Part shown: positions 52,321 to 61,467 of the stretch, piece by piece
How the letters are laid out: each line of letters starts with the position of its first letter
Position numbering within the stretch: the stretch's first letter is position 1
Assembly: GCF_010365865.1 (NCBI RefSeq)
Contig: NZ_CP048020.1
Coordinates: 806,001 to 870,000, forward strand
Direction: 5' to 3'
Source of the DNA: Treponema vincentii
GTDB taxonomy: Bacteria > Spirochaetota > Spirochaetia > Treponematales > Treponemataceae
Length of the DNA: 64,000 nucleotides
Notes under the pieces: model-generated
The model's database searches: none
Seen by the model: only the letters and a program-made list of their open reading frames with translations
What the model was told of the DNA's origin: nothing
Position numbers and translations under genes: made by a program

Positions 52321-54450
52321 CTAGTCGATATCCCGGTCTTCGATGCCTTCGACAACGCTGTGCAGGTAATCGCAGTCAGGGTTTACACAGGCTTTATAGC
52401 TTCCGTTCTTTTTATCGTATTTTTCAACCATGAACCAGCCGCATTTGGGACATAGTGCGTTGATAGGCTTAAAATGAGAGATAAAGTTACACTTCGGAAA
52501 GTTGGTGCAACCGAAAAATTCTTTGCCTCGTCCTTTTGCCCGCCGGGATACGATGTCTCCGCCGCAGCCGGGACGCGGGCATTTAGCCAATGGGATGGAT
52601 TTGGTATTGCGGCATTCGGGGAAACCCTCGCAGGCCAAGAAAAAGCCGAAGCGGCCGAGCTTTTTCATCATTCTTTTGCCGCATTTTTCGCATGTAAAGT
52701 TTGTCGGCTCATCGAGGCTGCCTTTCAAACTGCCTAAATGCGCCATCACCGAATCCACCTGCGCGATAAACGGGGTATAAAAGGAGCCGATAATCTTTGA
52801 CCAGTCGGCATTGTGTTCTTCTATTTCGTCCAGTTTTTGTTCCATACCGGCGGTAAAATTGACGTCGATCACATCTTTGAAGTTTGCGACTAGCAGATCA
52901 TTGATTATTCTACCGAGCTGGGTAGGAACAAGCTGCTTATTGGAGCGGTTGACGTAGTAGCGGTCGAGCAGTACCGAAATAATCGGTGCATACGTCGAGG
53001 GGCGTCCGATGCCTTTTTGTTCCAGCATCTTAACGATACTTGCGTCGGTATAGCGGGCGGGCCCCTGCGTAAAGTGCTGTTCGGGAGTCAGGCTGTCTAC
53101 CGTCAGGGTATCGCCGGTTTTTAAGGCCGGCAACGCCTTGCCTTTTTCTTCTTTTGAAAGGAGCAGATTGAGCACGGCGTAGAATCCTTTGTCCGTTACC
53201 TTGGTAGAAGCCGTTCTAAAGACCGCATCTCCTGCGGAAATCTCATAGCTGAGCGTTTCGGTCTTTGCGCCGGTCATCTGGCTTGCAACAAAGCGCTCCC
53301 AGATAAGTGTATAGAGGCGCAACTGGTCGCGGTTGAGGTAGTCTTTCAGATAGTCGGGCGTATAAGTACAATACGTGGGGCGGATACCTTCGTGGGCGTC
53401 CTGTGCTTTTGCTCCGACGCTGTAGAAATTGGGTTTTTCCGGTAAAAAAGCGGGATATTGCTCGCCGATCCAGTTGCGCACTTCCGCAAGGGCAACATCG
53501 GAGATACGCACCGAGTCGGTACGCATATAGGTGATTAAACCGACGCGGCTTGAGCCGACGGCGATACCTTCGTATAGCTGTTGGGCAATCTGCATCGTTT
53601 TACGGGAGGTAAAGCCGAGCCGATTCGCTGCCGTTTGCTGCATTGTAGAGGTCGTAAATGGAGGTTTGGGATGGATGGTCTTTTGGGTACTTTTGATATC
53701 GGTAACCGTTGCTTCTTTTCCATTCAATACATCGATGATAGCCTGTACTTCCCGCTCGTTTTTAAGCGTCGGTTTTTCTCCTTTATATAACGCGAGCTGG
53801 GCATCGAAGGCTGTTTTTCCTTTTTTAAAGGCTCCTTCCAGCGTCCAAAATTCTTCGGGGATAAAATTTTCTACCTCCGCTTCCCGTTCGCAGATGAGGC
53901 GCAGCGCAACCGATTGTACCCGCCCTGCGGAAAGGCCGTTCTTTACTTTTTGCCAGAGCAGGGGAGAAAGGTTATAGCCGACAAGTCGGTCGAGGACGCG
54001 GCGGGCTTTTTGCGCATTGACTTTCGCTTCGTCGATATCCATAGGATTTTGCACCGCAGTTTTAATTGCCTGCGGCGTGATTTCGTTAAAGACGATGCGG
54101 TTTATCGGAACCTCTTCGCATTTTTCTCGTATCGCATTGCAGAGATGATAGGCAATAGCTTCCCCTTCGCGGTCATTATCACTTGCGAGAAAGACGTGCT
54201 TGGCGTTCTTTGCATCTTGTTGCAGTTCCTTCAAAAGTTTTGCGCGGCCGCGTACGGTGATATATTCGGGTTGAAATCCGTGTTCTATATCAATTGCGAT
54301 ACGGGACTTCGGTAAATCGATTAAGTGCCCCATCGATGCCTTAACCGTATAGCCGCTGCCTAAGTATTTTTCGATTGTTTTTGCTTTTGCCGGCGATTCT
54401 ACGATAATCAAGTTTGTTTTTTTCGTTTTTGTCGCGGTTTTTTTCGCCAT
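52321..54450 (-). CDS. topA: DNA topoisomerase I
   Basis: A 709-residue type IA topoisomerase that relaxes negative supercoils. The Toprim domain (LIIVESPAKAKTIEKYLG, later LASDNDREGEAIAYHL) is followed by the active-site Tyr308 in VGLITYMRTDSVRI. Three C-terminal zinc-ribbon repeats carry four Cys each (CEKCGKR, CPRPGCGG and CPKCGW are their first pairs). Length is normal. It starts directly after dprA and is the middle gene of dprA-topA-xerC. Confidence 0.97.
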   Translation of the reverse strand: MAKKTATKTKKTNLIIVESPAKAKTIEKYLGSGYTVKASMGHLIDLPKSRIAIDIEHGFQPEYITVRGRAKLLKELQQDAKNAKHVFLASDNDREGEAIAYHLCNAIREKCEEVPINRIVFNEITPQAIKTAVQNPMDIDEAKVNAQKARRVLDRLVGYNLSPLLWQKVKNGLSAGRVQSVALRLICEREAEVENFIPEEFWTLEGAFKKGKTAFDAQLALYKGEKPTLKNEREVQAIIDVLNGKEATVTDIKSTQKTIHPKPPFTTSTMQQTAANRLGFTSRKTMQIAQQLYEGIAVGSSRVGLITYMRTDSVRISDVALAEVRNWIGEQYPAFLPEKPNFYSVGAKAQDAHEGIRPTYCTYTPDYLKDYLNRDQLRLYTLIWERFVASQMTGAKTETLSYEISAGDAVFRTASTKVTDKGFYAVLNLLLSKEEKGKALPALKTGDTLTVDSLTPEQHFTQGPARYTDASIVKMLEQKGIGRPSTYAPIISVLLDRYYVNRSNKQLVPTQLGRIINDLLVANFKDVIDVNFTAGMEQKLDEIEEHNADWSKIIGSFYTPFIAQVDSVMAHLGSLKGSLDEPTNFTCEKCGKRMMKKLGRFGFFLACEGFPECRNTKSIPLAKCPRPGCGGDIVSRRAKGRGKEFFGCTNFPKCNFISHFKPINALCPKCGWFMVEKYDKKNGSYKACVNPDCDYLHSVVEGIEDRDID

Positions 54451-55404
54451 TTATCGTGCTCCTTTCTCAAACAAAGGTAGTTGTATCTGCCCGTCTCTCT
54501 GCAAATACTGCAAGGTTGGGTTTGCCCATTCGCGTAAAAGGTCGCCGGCATGTTCAACCGGAATTGCTCCGTCCTCAGCGAGCTTTTTGCAGCCGGTATT
54601 CTGCACGGAATCCTGTAATCCGGCATATACGCATACGTCGCGTCCTTGCTCGAGGGCAAAGTCCGCAGTAATGAGCGCTCCCGATTTTGCCGGCGCTTCG
54701 ACGACAACGGTTGCGCGGGCTAACCCTGAAATAATCCGGTTACGCTGCGGAAAGCGATAGGCGAACGGCGGTTCCCCGGGCGCATATTCGCTGAGGATGC
54801 AGCCGCCCGTTTCGAGTATCCGGCCTGCGAGCCGTGCATTACTCTGCGGATATAACCGGTCAAGTCCGCATGCCAGTACTGCGGTCGTTAGGCCGCCGCC
54901 CTCTAAAGATCCCCTGTGCGCAAAGGTGTCGATGCCTCGTGCCAGCCCCGAAATAACGGGGATACCGGCGTGCCCGCATTCGGTACCCAGCTGCAGTGCC
55001 GCTTTAATACCGTTCCCCGTCGGGCGGCGCGTGCCGACAATTGCCACCGCAGGCGTATCGGCTTGCGGTAAGATGCCGCGGTAGTACAGCAAAAAAGGCG
55101 CATCGGGAATTTCCCGTAGCAGGGGAGGGAAGTCGGAATCATCGTAGAACGTCATGTTGATTCGGCAATACTTCATCAGCGCCTCGGCTTTTTCTACCGC
55201 CTGCGGCAGCTGTTCCGGTTTATAACTGCGTGTACGGAGTGTCCGTCGTATCATCCGGCTGAGCGTATCTATTGAACTTACTGTAAGTGCTTGCAAAGTG
55301 TCAAGCGTGCGGGCAAGTAAAAGGCGTTCGCTCCCCTTTAGAAAAGAGCAGTACGAGAGTGCAATGTAGAGTTTCCGCCGTTCGGCATCGGTTTTTGTAT
55401 TCAT
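54451..55404 (-). CDS. dprA: DNA-processing protein DprA
   Basis: A 317-residue Rossmann-fold protein that loads RecA on incoming single-stranded DNA. The DprA core is unmistakable: AIVGTRRPTGNGIKAALQLG, ISGLARGIDTFAHRGSLEG, ACGLDRLYPQSNARLAGRIL, PPFAYRFPQRNRIISGLARA and EAPAKSGALITADFALEQGR. The C-terminal winged helix is short. It abuts topA with no gap. Competence in treponemes is not established, so transformation is only a possibility. Confidence 0.95.
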   Translation of the reverse strand: MNTKTDAERRKLYIALSYCSFLKGSERLLLARTLDTLQALTVSSIDTLSRMIRRTLRTRSYKPEQLPQAVEKAEALMKYCRINMTFYDDSDFPPLLREIPDAPFLLYYRGILPQADTPAVAIVGTRRPTGNGIKAALQLGTECGHAGIPVISGLARGIDTFAHRGSLEGGGLTTAVLACGLDRLYPQSNARLAGRILETGGCILSEYAPGEPPFAYRFPQRNRIISGLARATVVVEAPAKSGALITADFALEQGRDVCVYAGLQDSVQNTGCKKLAEDGAIPVEHAGDLLREWANPTLQYLQRDGQIQLPLFEKGAR

Positions 55405-55456
55405 TATTATGCGTAGAAGCCTACTATTTGCTCACTGCCTTACAGCCGCCGGATCG

Positions 55457-56176
55457 TTAGCGCCGGGCATTTTCTACGAAGGCCTTGTTTCGTTCGGCAT
55501 CGGCGCGCTGTTCGGCGCTTCCGCTCGTTTTGATAATACGGTCGTAGGCGGCAATCGCTTTCTCATATTGACCGGTCATGTAATAAGCGCGCCCAAGGAT
55601 AAATAGGGAATCCAGCGGTTTTTTTTCGCGGGCTGCTACCGGTTCCATAATCGTGATGGCATCTTCCGGCCGATTCAATTCAAAGACATAGAGAACGGAC
55701 AGTGCATACACCGCCCGCGTATAGGTGGGGTCAAGCTCCACGGCGCGTTTATAGGCGGAAACCGACAAGTCAAAATATGCCCGCCGTTCGTCAAGGCTCA
55801 TATTCGGGTAATCGAGGGTACTTTTTGCGATGACGGCAGCACATACGCCGATTTGATAAAATACATGCTGATTTTCGGGGAAATATTCCAATGCGCTGCG
55901 GAAGGCTTCCAGCGCTTTTTTGTACATCTTTTTATCCATGTACCGGCGGCCGAGAATTTTGTACCAAATGCCGATTCGCTGTTCCATCGTCAGGATATCA
56001 TTCACCTTCCCCTGATATTTTTGAATTGCCGATTGTAATTCTTCTATAGAAGAGGGATTCTTGACACCCATCTCCATATCCTGCATCCGCCGTATAAAGG
56101 CGTTATCTTTACAGGCAACGCAAAGGAAAAGAACGGAACATAATAACCCGATATACGGAACTTTCTTCGATTTCAT
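55457..56176 (-). CDS. TPR-repeat lipoprotein
   Basis: A 239-residue probable lipoprotein. The signal (YIGLLCSVLFLCVAC, lipid Cys22) has a relaxed spirochaete-type lipobox. Four or more TPRs follow: WYKILGRRYMDKKMYKKALE, VFYQIGVCAAVIAKS, AYKRAVELDPTYTRAVYAL, LFILGRAYYMTGQYEKAIAA. It is likely anchored in the periplasm or outer membrane as an adaptor; binding partner unknown. It lies 52 bases upstream of dprA in the same direction. Confidence 0.82.
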   Translation of the reverse strand: MKSKKVPYIGLLCSVLFLCVACKDNAFIRRMQDMEMGVKNPSSIEELQSAIQKYQGKVNDILTMEQRIGIWYKILGRRYMDKKMYKKALEAFRSALEYFPENQHVFYQIGVCAAVIAKSTLDYPNMSLDERRAYFDLSVSAYKRAVELDPTYTRAVYALSVLYVFELNRPEDAITIMEPVAAREKKPLDSLFILGRAYYMTGQYEKAIAAYDRIIKTSGSAEQRADAERNKAFVENARR

Positions 56177-56552
56177 GTAAACCTTCCATCTTTGTGCGAT
56201 ATTTTAGCTTTGTCAAAATTTGCCGTCAGCTGATGAATAATGCGATTCATCTCTGGTAAACTATTCTTATATATCTTTGTTTGATTGTCAATATTACCGT
56301 TGCGGCAAGGTATCTGGCTCCGCTTGGAGATATCTTCTAAAAATCTAACCGAGTTTTTTTTAGATGCCCTTAACTTCTGCGTAAAATATTGCGATTCCTT
56401 TTCTTTTTTACTATAATGGACACTCAAAGTAGGGAAACACCGGTTAATCCGAATGCGAATCAACAACCCCGACGTAGGGCATCGGGATATTAAGCTTTCC
56501 GCACGAATCAACACGTTATTAGCGCACCCTCTCAAGTACAAAGGAGTTTTTT
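56177..56552. other. Divergent intergenic region
   Basis: Between the TPR lipoprotein and the antiporter gene, which are divergent, I see no gene I can support. A minus-strand frame (56173-56541) ends in the ATGA of the lipoprotein, but its upstream part runs through the palindromic element and it has no good start. It contains a copy of the palindromic element at 56458-56512. Both promoters should be here. Confidence 0.5.
56458..56512 (+). repeat. Palindromic element, copy 3 (degenerate)
   Basis: AATCAAC at 56458-56464 and 56506-56512 enclose AACCCCGACG, then a decayed GGGCATCGGGATATTAAG, then TTTCCGCACG. The ends match those of copy 1 (4842-4954). The hairpin is weakened by mutation. It sits 40 bases before the antiporter ATG. 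Confidence 0.6.
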
Positions 56553-57809
56553 ATGTCTGCTAAGGAAATACCGATTGAAGAAATCGCACTGCAAATTGTC
56601 CTTTCCGTCGGAATTATCATTATCGCTGCGAAGTACCTCGGTCTTCTTGCTAAAAAAATCAATATTCCGCAGGTTGCCGGAGAAATCGTTGCAGGGCTTT
56701 TCTTACGTTACCTGCCTTTTTTTCATAATTTCGGCGGTTCCGAACCGAATATTATCTACGCCGAAACCAACCAGTTTATCGAGTATATGTCCGAGATCGG
56801 TGTCATCTTGATTATGTTCTCTGCCGGTTTGGGGACTAATTTAAAATCGCTTGTTAAATCCGGCATAAAATCCACCGTGATCGCTGCCTGTGGTGTTATC
56901 GTACCGTTGATTTTAGGCACGGCTATGGCATTGGGCTTTTGGGGCTTTGACGGATTTGGGACACCTGTATTTTATCAAGCTCTGTTTATCGGAACTATCT
57001 TAACGGCAACGTCGGTCAGTATTACCGTTGTGGCCTTAAAAGAACTGGGAAAGATAAATTCGGAAGTCGGGCAAACAATTATCAGCGCTGCAATCATCGA
57101 TGATGTCTTCGGCATTATTGCATTAACGGTTGTACTCGGTGCCAGTTCCGGCAAAGGCGACTACCTTGGGCTTATTATAAAAACGGCAGCTTTCTTTGCC
57201 GCTTCGTTAGTTGTAGGTTACCTAATTTATCGAATTTTTAAATGGTATGATAATAGGCATCCGCATACCCACCGTATTCCGATTTACGGACTGGGAGTTG
57301 CTTTGATTTTTGCCTATTGTACCGAACGGTTCTTCGGCATCGCGGATATTACCGGTGCGTATGTTGCAGGAGTTGTGTTTTGCAACTTGCATGATGCCTC
57401 TTATATGGAACAAAAAATAGACATCAATTCATATATGTTTTTTAGTCCTCTCTTTTTTACTGCCATTGGGCTTAAAACGGACTTAAGCGGTCTGAATATG
57501 AGCTTGATATGGTTTTCGATAGCCTTTGTGCTTATCGGCTGCTTGGCAAAGATCATCGGCTGCGGCGGTTCGGCATTGGCTTTGGGCTTTAAGCGACGGG
57601 AATCGCTCCAGATAGGGCTGGGAATGATGGTACGCGGCGAGGTAGCCCTCATCGTAGCGCAAAAAGGTCTTGCTGTCGGTATGGTTAAGGCCGAATATTT
57701 TGCGCCGGTTATTTTACTGATCATTGTTTCTTCTATGATTGTGCCTATTTTACTCGGGAAAGCATTTTCGGAAAAGGATCTGCCGCCTGCAGGGACACCC
57801 GCCGTATAG
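56553..57809 (+). CDS. Cation:proton antiporter (CPA2 family)
   Basis: A 418-residue protein with about 12 membrane segments. CPA2 features: PQVAGEIVAGLFLRYLPFF in helix 2, the core AAIIDDVFGIIALTVVLGA with the adjacent Asp pair used for ion binding, and MVRGEVALIVAQKGLAVGMV. The usual C-terminal RCK/TrkA domain is missing. It exchanges Na+ or K+ for H+ (family knowledge). ATG at 56553 follows AAGGAG at 56541-56546. Convergent with alr. Confidence 0.92.
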   Translation: MSAKEIPIEEIALQIVLSVGIIIIAAKYLGLLAKKINIPQVAGEIVAGLFLRYLPFFHNFGGSEPNIIYAETNQFIEYMSEIGVILIMFSAGLGTNLKSLVKSGIKSTVIAACGVIVPLILGTAMALGFWGFDGFGTPVFYQALFIGTILTATSVSITVVALKELGKINSEVGQTIISAAIIDDVFGIIALTVVLGASSGKGDYLGLIIKTAAFFAASLVVGYLIYRIFKWYDNRHPHTHRIPIYGLGVALIFAYCTERFFGIADITGAYVAGVVFCNLHDASYMEQKIDINSYMFFSPLFFTAIGLKTDLSGLNMSLIWFSIAFVLIGCLAKIIGCGGSALALGFKRRESLQIGLGMMVRGEVALIVAQKGLAVGMVKAEYFAPVILLIIVSSMIVPILLGKAFSEKDLPPAGTPAV

Positions 57810-57823
57810 CACATCAGGACGTA

Positions 57824-57853
57824 TCCCATTTTCCTAATCATCGGAAAACGGGA
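57824..57853. terminator. Hairpin between convergent antiporter and alr genes
   Basis: TCCCATTTTCC (57824-57834) pairs with GGAAAACGGGA (57843-57853), 10 of 11 positions, around TAATCATC. There is no T-tract on either side, so a classical intrinsic terminator is uncertain, but the place between convergent stops fits a two-way terminator. Confidence 0.4.
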
Positions 57854-57888
57854 CACTAACCGAAGATAAGGCTATAGGGCGCAGTTGC

Positions 57889-59025
57889 TTATCGGCTTTC
57901 GTTCACAAAGACACGCGGAACACGCTTGTGAATGCCGCAGGTAATTTCGTAGGGAATAGTTCCGGCGATATCCGCCAGCGTTTGTGCGCTGTTATCCTGC
58001 GGATTCGGGCCGAAAATGCATACTTCGTCCCATCGCTGCACCCATGGGTGCGCGCCGAGGTCAACCATACATTGATCCATACATATTCTACCGACAATGG
58101 GGAAAAATTCGTTGCCGATGCGTACCTTCAACCCGGGCGAAAGCGCGCGGCGTAAACCGTCCGCATATCCGATCGGAAGCGTTGCAATATAGGTATCCTG
58201 TGGGGCTGTCCAGTTGCGCCCGTAGGAAACGCAGGTGCCGGCGCGTATTTGTTTTATCAGTACCACCTGCGTTACCAGTTCCATAACGGGTTTTACGTCG
58301 ATAGCTGTTGCTGCGTTCTGTACGGGCAAGTAGCCGTAGGCAAGGAGTCCGGGGCGCACCATATCAAACCGAGCTTCCGGCAACAGCTGTACCGCACCTG
58401 AATTGGCAGCATGAACGAGTGGAATGTGTATACCCGTCTGTCTGATTGCTTCAACGGCATCGCTAAAACGTTCGAGCTGACCTTTTGTAAAAGCACGATC
58501 GGATTCGGAATCGGAATCCGCAACGGCAAAGTGCGTTGCGACGCCTTGTAGCCGCAAGTGTTTTGCCCGCACAATTTGAGTCGCTAATTTTACAGCTTCC
58601 GACGGCCTGCAGCCTATCCTGCTCATGCCGGTGTCCACTTTAAGATGTACCGCGACGGTTTTCTTTTGCACATCGGCTACGCGGTTAAGCTCATTGATAA
58701 ATTCTTCGTCGATCACGAGCGGTTCCAGTTTATAGTCAATAATGGAGTCTATTTCTTCCAAAATCGGCAGACTGAGCGAAATGATGGGAGCGACAATGCC
58801 TGCCTCTCGAAGTTCTATACCTTCCTGCACGGAAGCGACGGCAAGATACGAAACCCCTGCTCGAATAGCTGCAATCGCCGTTCGTACGGCACCGTGTCCG
58901 TAGGCATCCGCTTTGACCGGTAAACATATCTTTGTTTCCGGAGCAAGGGTTTGTTTGATTTGGGTAATGTTATGTTTCAGATTATCCAGATGGATAATCG
59001 CTTTTGTTGCACGCATGGGCGGCAT
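57889..59025 (-). CDS. alr: Alanine racemase
   Basis: A PLP-dependent racemase of about 378 residues that supplies D-alanine for peptidoglycan. The PLP Lys is in CLPVKADAYGHGAVR (Lys38), the second catalytic Tyr in CVSYGRNWTAP, and other motifs are KVDTGMSRIGCRP and GRICMDQCMVDLG. ATG at 59025 (MPPMRATKAI) was chosen; ATG at 59016 is equally possible, and an upstream TTG would add nine residues. No strong ribosome site is seen. Divergent from the iron operon, which starts 140 bases away. Confidence 0.95.
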   Translation of the reverse strand: MPPMRATKAIIHLDNLKHNITQIKQTLAPETKICLPVKADAYGHGAVRTAIAAIRAGVSYLAVASVQEGIELREAGIVAPIISLSLPILEEIDSIIDYKLEPLVIDEEFINELNRVADVQKKTVAVHLKVDTGMSRIGCRPSEAVKLATQIVRAKHLRLQGVATHFAVADSDSESDRAFTKGQLERFSDAVEAIRQTGIHIPLVHAANSGAVQLLPEARFDMVRPGLLAYGYLPVQNAATAIDVKPVMELVTQVVLIKQIRAGTCVSYGRNWTAPQDTYIATLPIGYADGLRRALSPGLKVRIGNEFFPIVGRICMDQCMVDLGAHPWVQRWDEVCIFGPNPQDNSAQTLADIAGTIPYEITCGIHKRVPRVFVNESR

Positions 59026-59095
59026 TGTACTGCAAACGGCAAATAATTGCAATTTATAAAAAAACGCCTTAATACGTTTACCCCGAGGCGCGCCC

Positions 59096-59123
59096 TTGAC
59101 ATTATTTTTATGAGTGATATACT
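59096..59123 (+). promoter_or_regulatory. Sigma70-type promoter of the iron operon
   Basis: TTGACA (59096-59101) and TATACT (59118-59123) are 16 bases apart, near consensus. TTTTAGCTAATTAG (59141-59154) follows in the leader and could be an operator half for a Fur/DtxR-like repressor, but this is speculation. It is 43 bases before the FTR1 ATG. Confidence 0.65.
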
Positions 59124-59165
59124 AGCGGCGTATTTGTAAGTTTTAGCTAATTAGTTGAGGGCTTT

Positions 59166-60464
59166 ATGTATATTACACAGAATAAAAAACATACCTTTGC
59201 CGCAATTTTGTTCGCTTTATCGTTCATATTTATTCCGGTTAGCGGACTGTATGCCGCAAACGACGAAGAGGTGCTGGATTCGTGGACAGGAATTGTAAAA
59301 AAGATGGAAGTGCACCTCAATAATGCCTACGACCTTTATACTCAAGGGAAATCCAAAGAGGCGTATGACGAAGTGAACGTTGCCTACTTTAGGTTTTATG
59401 AATCTAAAGGGATGGAAAAGATAACGATGGGGTATCTTTCCGGTGCCCGTAAAACAACGGTGGAAAATGCGTTTTATGAATATCGTCGAAATGTCTACAG
59501 CGATAAAGACAGCGAGATGGTAAAAGCGCATAAAGATAAGCTTATTGCAATGCTTTACCATGATGCAGCCGAGCTTGACGGCACGTTGGACGAAAGCGGC
59601 AGCGAGACTGCAAATACCGCTCAATCGGCAGTTGTTGCAACGTTTATTTCCTGTTTTGTATTGGTACTCCGCGAAGGCTTGGAAGCAATCCTTGTTATCG
59701 CCGCTATTATCGCCTATCTTGTAAAAACGGGAAAAAAGAAATATATCATGTCGGTATATGTCGGTGCGTTGGGCGGTATCTTGGTAAGTATTCTGCTGGC
59801 CTTTTTGTTCGGCGCTGTTGCCGGTGCTCAGAGCGGCATCGCTCAGGAAGTTTTTGAAGGCATCGGTATGTTTGTCGCAGTTATCGTGTTGTTCTATGTC
59901 AGTAACTGGATGCTTTCAAAGTCCGAAACCGAAGCATGGGAACGGTACATTCATAAGAAGGTTGAAGCATCGGTTTCTACCGGAAATAAATGGGTCTTAA
60001 TTTTCGCGGCCTTTATTGCAGTTGCGCGTGAAGGTGCCGAGCTTATTCTCTTTTTCCAGGGCGTTCCCATTCATGGAACGAGCGGCCGGAATGCAATGAT
60101 CTTGGCGATTGTGCTGTCAGCGATTGTACTGATTGCCGTATTCCTAGTATTTAGGTTCTTAACCGTGCGGTTGCCGTTAAAGCCTTTCTTCTTGGTTACC
60201 AGTATATTGATGTATGCGATGTGCTTTTCGTTTACCGGAAAAGGTGTGTCGGAACTGCAAGCTGCCGGTGTTGTCAATAAGACCGTTATTCCGTGGATGG
60301 GCTTTGAAATGGACTTCCTCGGCATTTATGCAACGTATGAAAGTCTCATTCCGCAGATTATCGTACTCGCGGTGATTATCACAATGTCTGTTGTGTATGC
60401 AAAAAAGAATAAACAACAGCGTGCTCAAATTGAAGCTGAAAAGGCGAAGATTGGGCAAAAGTAA
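59166..60464 (+). CDS. FTR1-family iron permease with periplasmic N-terminal domain
   Basis: A 432-residue protein. A signal peptide (FAAILFALSFIFIPVSGLYA) and a helical periplasmic domain (residues about 30-150) precede about seven membrane helices. The two FTR1 iron motifs are visible as FVLVLREGLEAILVIAAI (REGLE) and AVAREGAELILFF (REGAE). The T. pallidum orthologue TP0972 lies beside tp34. It imports ferrous/ferric iron across the inner membrane with the P19-type lipoprotein encoded next. First gene of the operon. Confidence 0.92.
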   Translation: MYITQNKKHTFAAILFALSFIFIPVSGLYAANDEEVLDSWTGIVKKMEVHLNNAYDLYTQGKSKEAYDEVNVAYFRFYESKGMEKITMGYLSGARKTTVENAFYEYRRNVYSDKDSEMVKAHKDKLIAMLYHDAAELDGTLDESGSETANTAQSAVVATFISCFVLVLREGLEAILVIAAIIAYLVKTGKKKYIMSVYVGALGGILVSILLAFLFGAVAGAQSGIAQEVFEGIGMFVAVIVLFYVSNWMLSKSETEAWERYIHKKVEASVSTGNKWVLIFAAFIAVAREGAELILFFQGVPIHGTSGRNAMILAIVLSAIVLIAVFLVFRFLTVRLPLKPFFLVTSILMYAMCFSFTGKGVSELQAAGVVNKTVIPWMGFEMDFLGIYATYESLIPQIIVLAVIITMSVVYAKKNKQQRAQIEAEKAKIGQK

Positions 60465-60474
60465 AAAGATATAG

Positions 60475-60507
60475 GGCGATCTCAAAAGCAAAGTTTTTGA
60501 GATCGCC
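60475..60507 (+). repeat. Strong hairpin between FTR1 and Tp34 genes
   Basis: GGCGATCTCAAAA and TTTTTGAGATCGCC pair around GCAAAG with almost no mismatch. It has the same loop and arms as the fliY/fliO hairpin. There is no T-run, so transcripts may partly pause, giving more FTR1 than Tp34, or it may protect the 3' end. Confidence 0.6.
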
Positions 60508-60621
60508 GATGACAACTGCTTTTGGGCTGCCGGATTGCGGAAAATAACCGGTGTCCTGCAAGGCTGTAATGAATGTGAAACAAAAAGAAAATAAAGATAT
60601 TTATAGGAGGATAGTTTCAAA

Positions 60622-61245
60622 ATGAAGAAAACCGTATCTTTCCTTTTTGCACTGATTGCAATCGCTTTTGTGCTTGCATCATGTGAAAAACCTGCGCAAA
60701 AGCAGGAAATGGCAAAACCCGCTGCAGAACAAAAAGCTGCGGCTCCTGCACCGACTGAAGAAGAAGCTGCAGGTTTTGATGAGTTCCCAATCGGAGACGA
60801 ACAGGATGTAGGCCCGCTCCACATCGGTGGCGTTTACTTCCAGCCGGTTGACATGGAACCTGCCGGAAACAGCCTTTCCAAGAACGAAGCTGACTGCCAC
60901 ATCGAAGCGGATATCCACGCAAATGATGAGGGTAAAGCGCTCGGTTACGGCGTAGGCGACTTTGTTCCGTATCTTCATGTTAAGGCTTATGTTCAAAAGC
61001 AAGGCTCGAGCAAAGTGCAGGAAGTTGCATTTATGCCGATGAATGCCGATGACGGCCCTCACTATGGTGCAAACATGAAGTTCGAAGAAGGTCTCGGCAA
61101 ATACAATGTCAAATTCGAAATCAAAGCTCCGGGTAACGATTACCTGTTGCACGTTGACAAAGAAACCGGTGTTACCGGCCGTTTCTGGACGGAACCGCTC
61201 GTTGTCGAATGGAAAGATTTTGAATGGAAAGGACCTCAGTGGTAA
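60622..61245 (+). CDS. Tp34/P19-family periplasmic iron-binding lipoprotein
   Basis: A 207-residue lipoprotein, with signal LFALIAIAFVLASC (lipid Cys21) and an Ala/Glu-rich spacer to about residue 50. The P19 (Fe/Cu-binding) domain follows, with FPIGDEQDVGPLHIGGVYFQ, ADCHIEADIHANDEG, GDFVPYLHVKAYVQ and GPHYGANMKF, containing the His and Met residues used for metal. It is related to T. pallidum Tp34 (TP0971), which binds metal and lactoferrin, and to Campylobacter P19. It passes iron to FTR1. Ribosome site AGGAGG at 60606-60611. Confidence 0.93.
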   Translation: MKKTVSFLFALIAIAFVLASCEKPAQKQEMAKPAAEQKAAAPAPTEEEAAGFDEFPIGDEQDVGPLHIGGVYFQPVDMEPAGNSLSKNEADCHIEADIHANDEGKALGYGVGDFVPYLHVKAYVQKQGSSKVQEVAFMPMNADDGPHYGANMKFEEGLGKYNVKFEIKAPGNDYLLHVDKETGVTGRFWTEPLVVEWKDFEWKGPQW

Positions 61246-61467
61246 ACAGTATGCAGTTTTAAGGCGGTGCCGGTTCATTTAAATAGTTAATCGGTATGTC
61301 TTACAATCAACCTGTTTGGAAACTTCCGTTTCGGGATAGGTTGTCTTGGAAACTGCTTTGCCACACTAAGCGGTAATCGTTATTCTTTCTTTGCAAGATA
61401 CTCCTATTGAAAGGTATGTTTTGGGAAAGAGTGGCGGTTACCGCCGGTTTTTTCTTGGAGGTGTATC
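61246..61467. other. Leader between Tp34 and DUF2318 genes
   Basis: No gene is seen. A strong GGAGGTG (61457-61463) ends the segment but is followed by ATC codons rather than ATG, GTG or TTG in the coding frame. Confidence 0.4.

Noticed and set aside
56173-56541. Minus-strand frame of 122 codons ending in the lipoprotein start
   Set aside because: It reads through the palindromic element, has no plausible start, and no family resemblance. Overlap with ATGA is noted but not enough.
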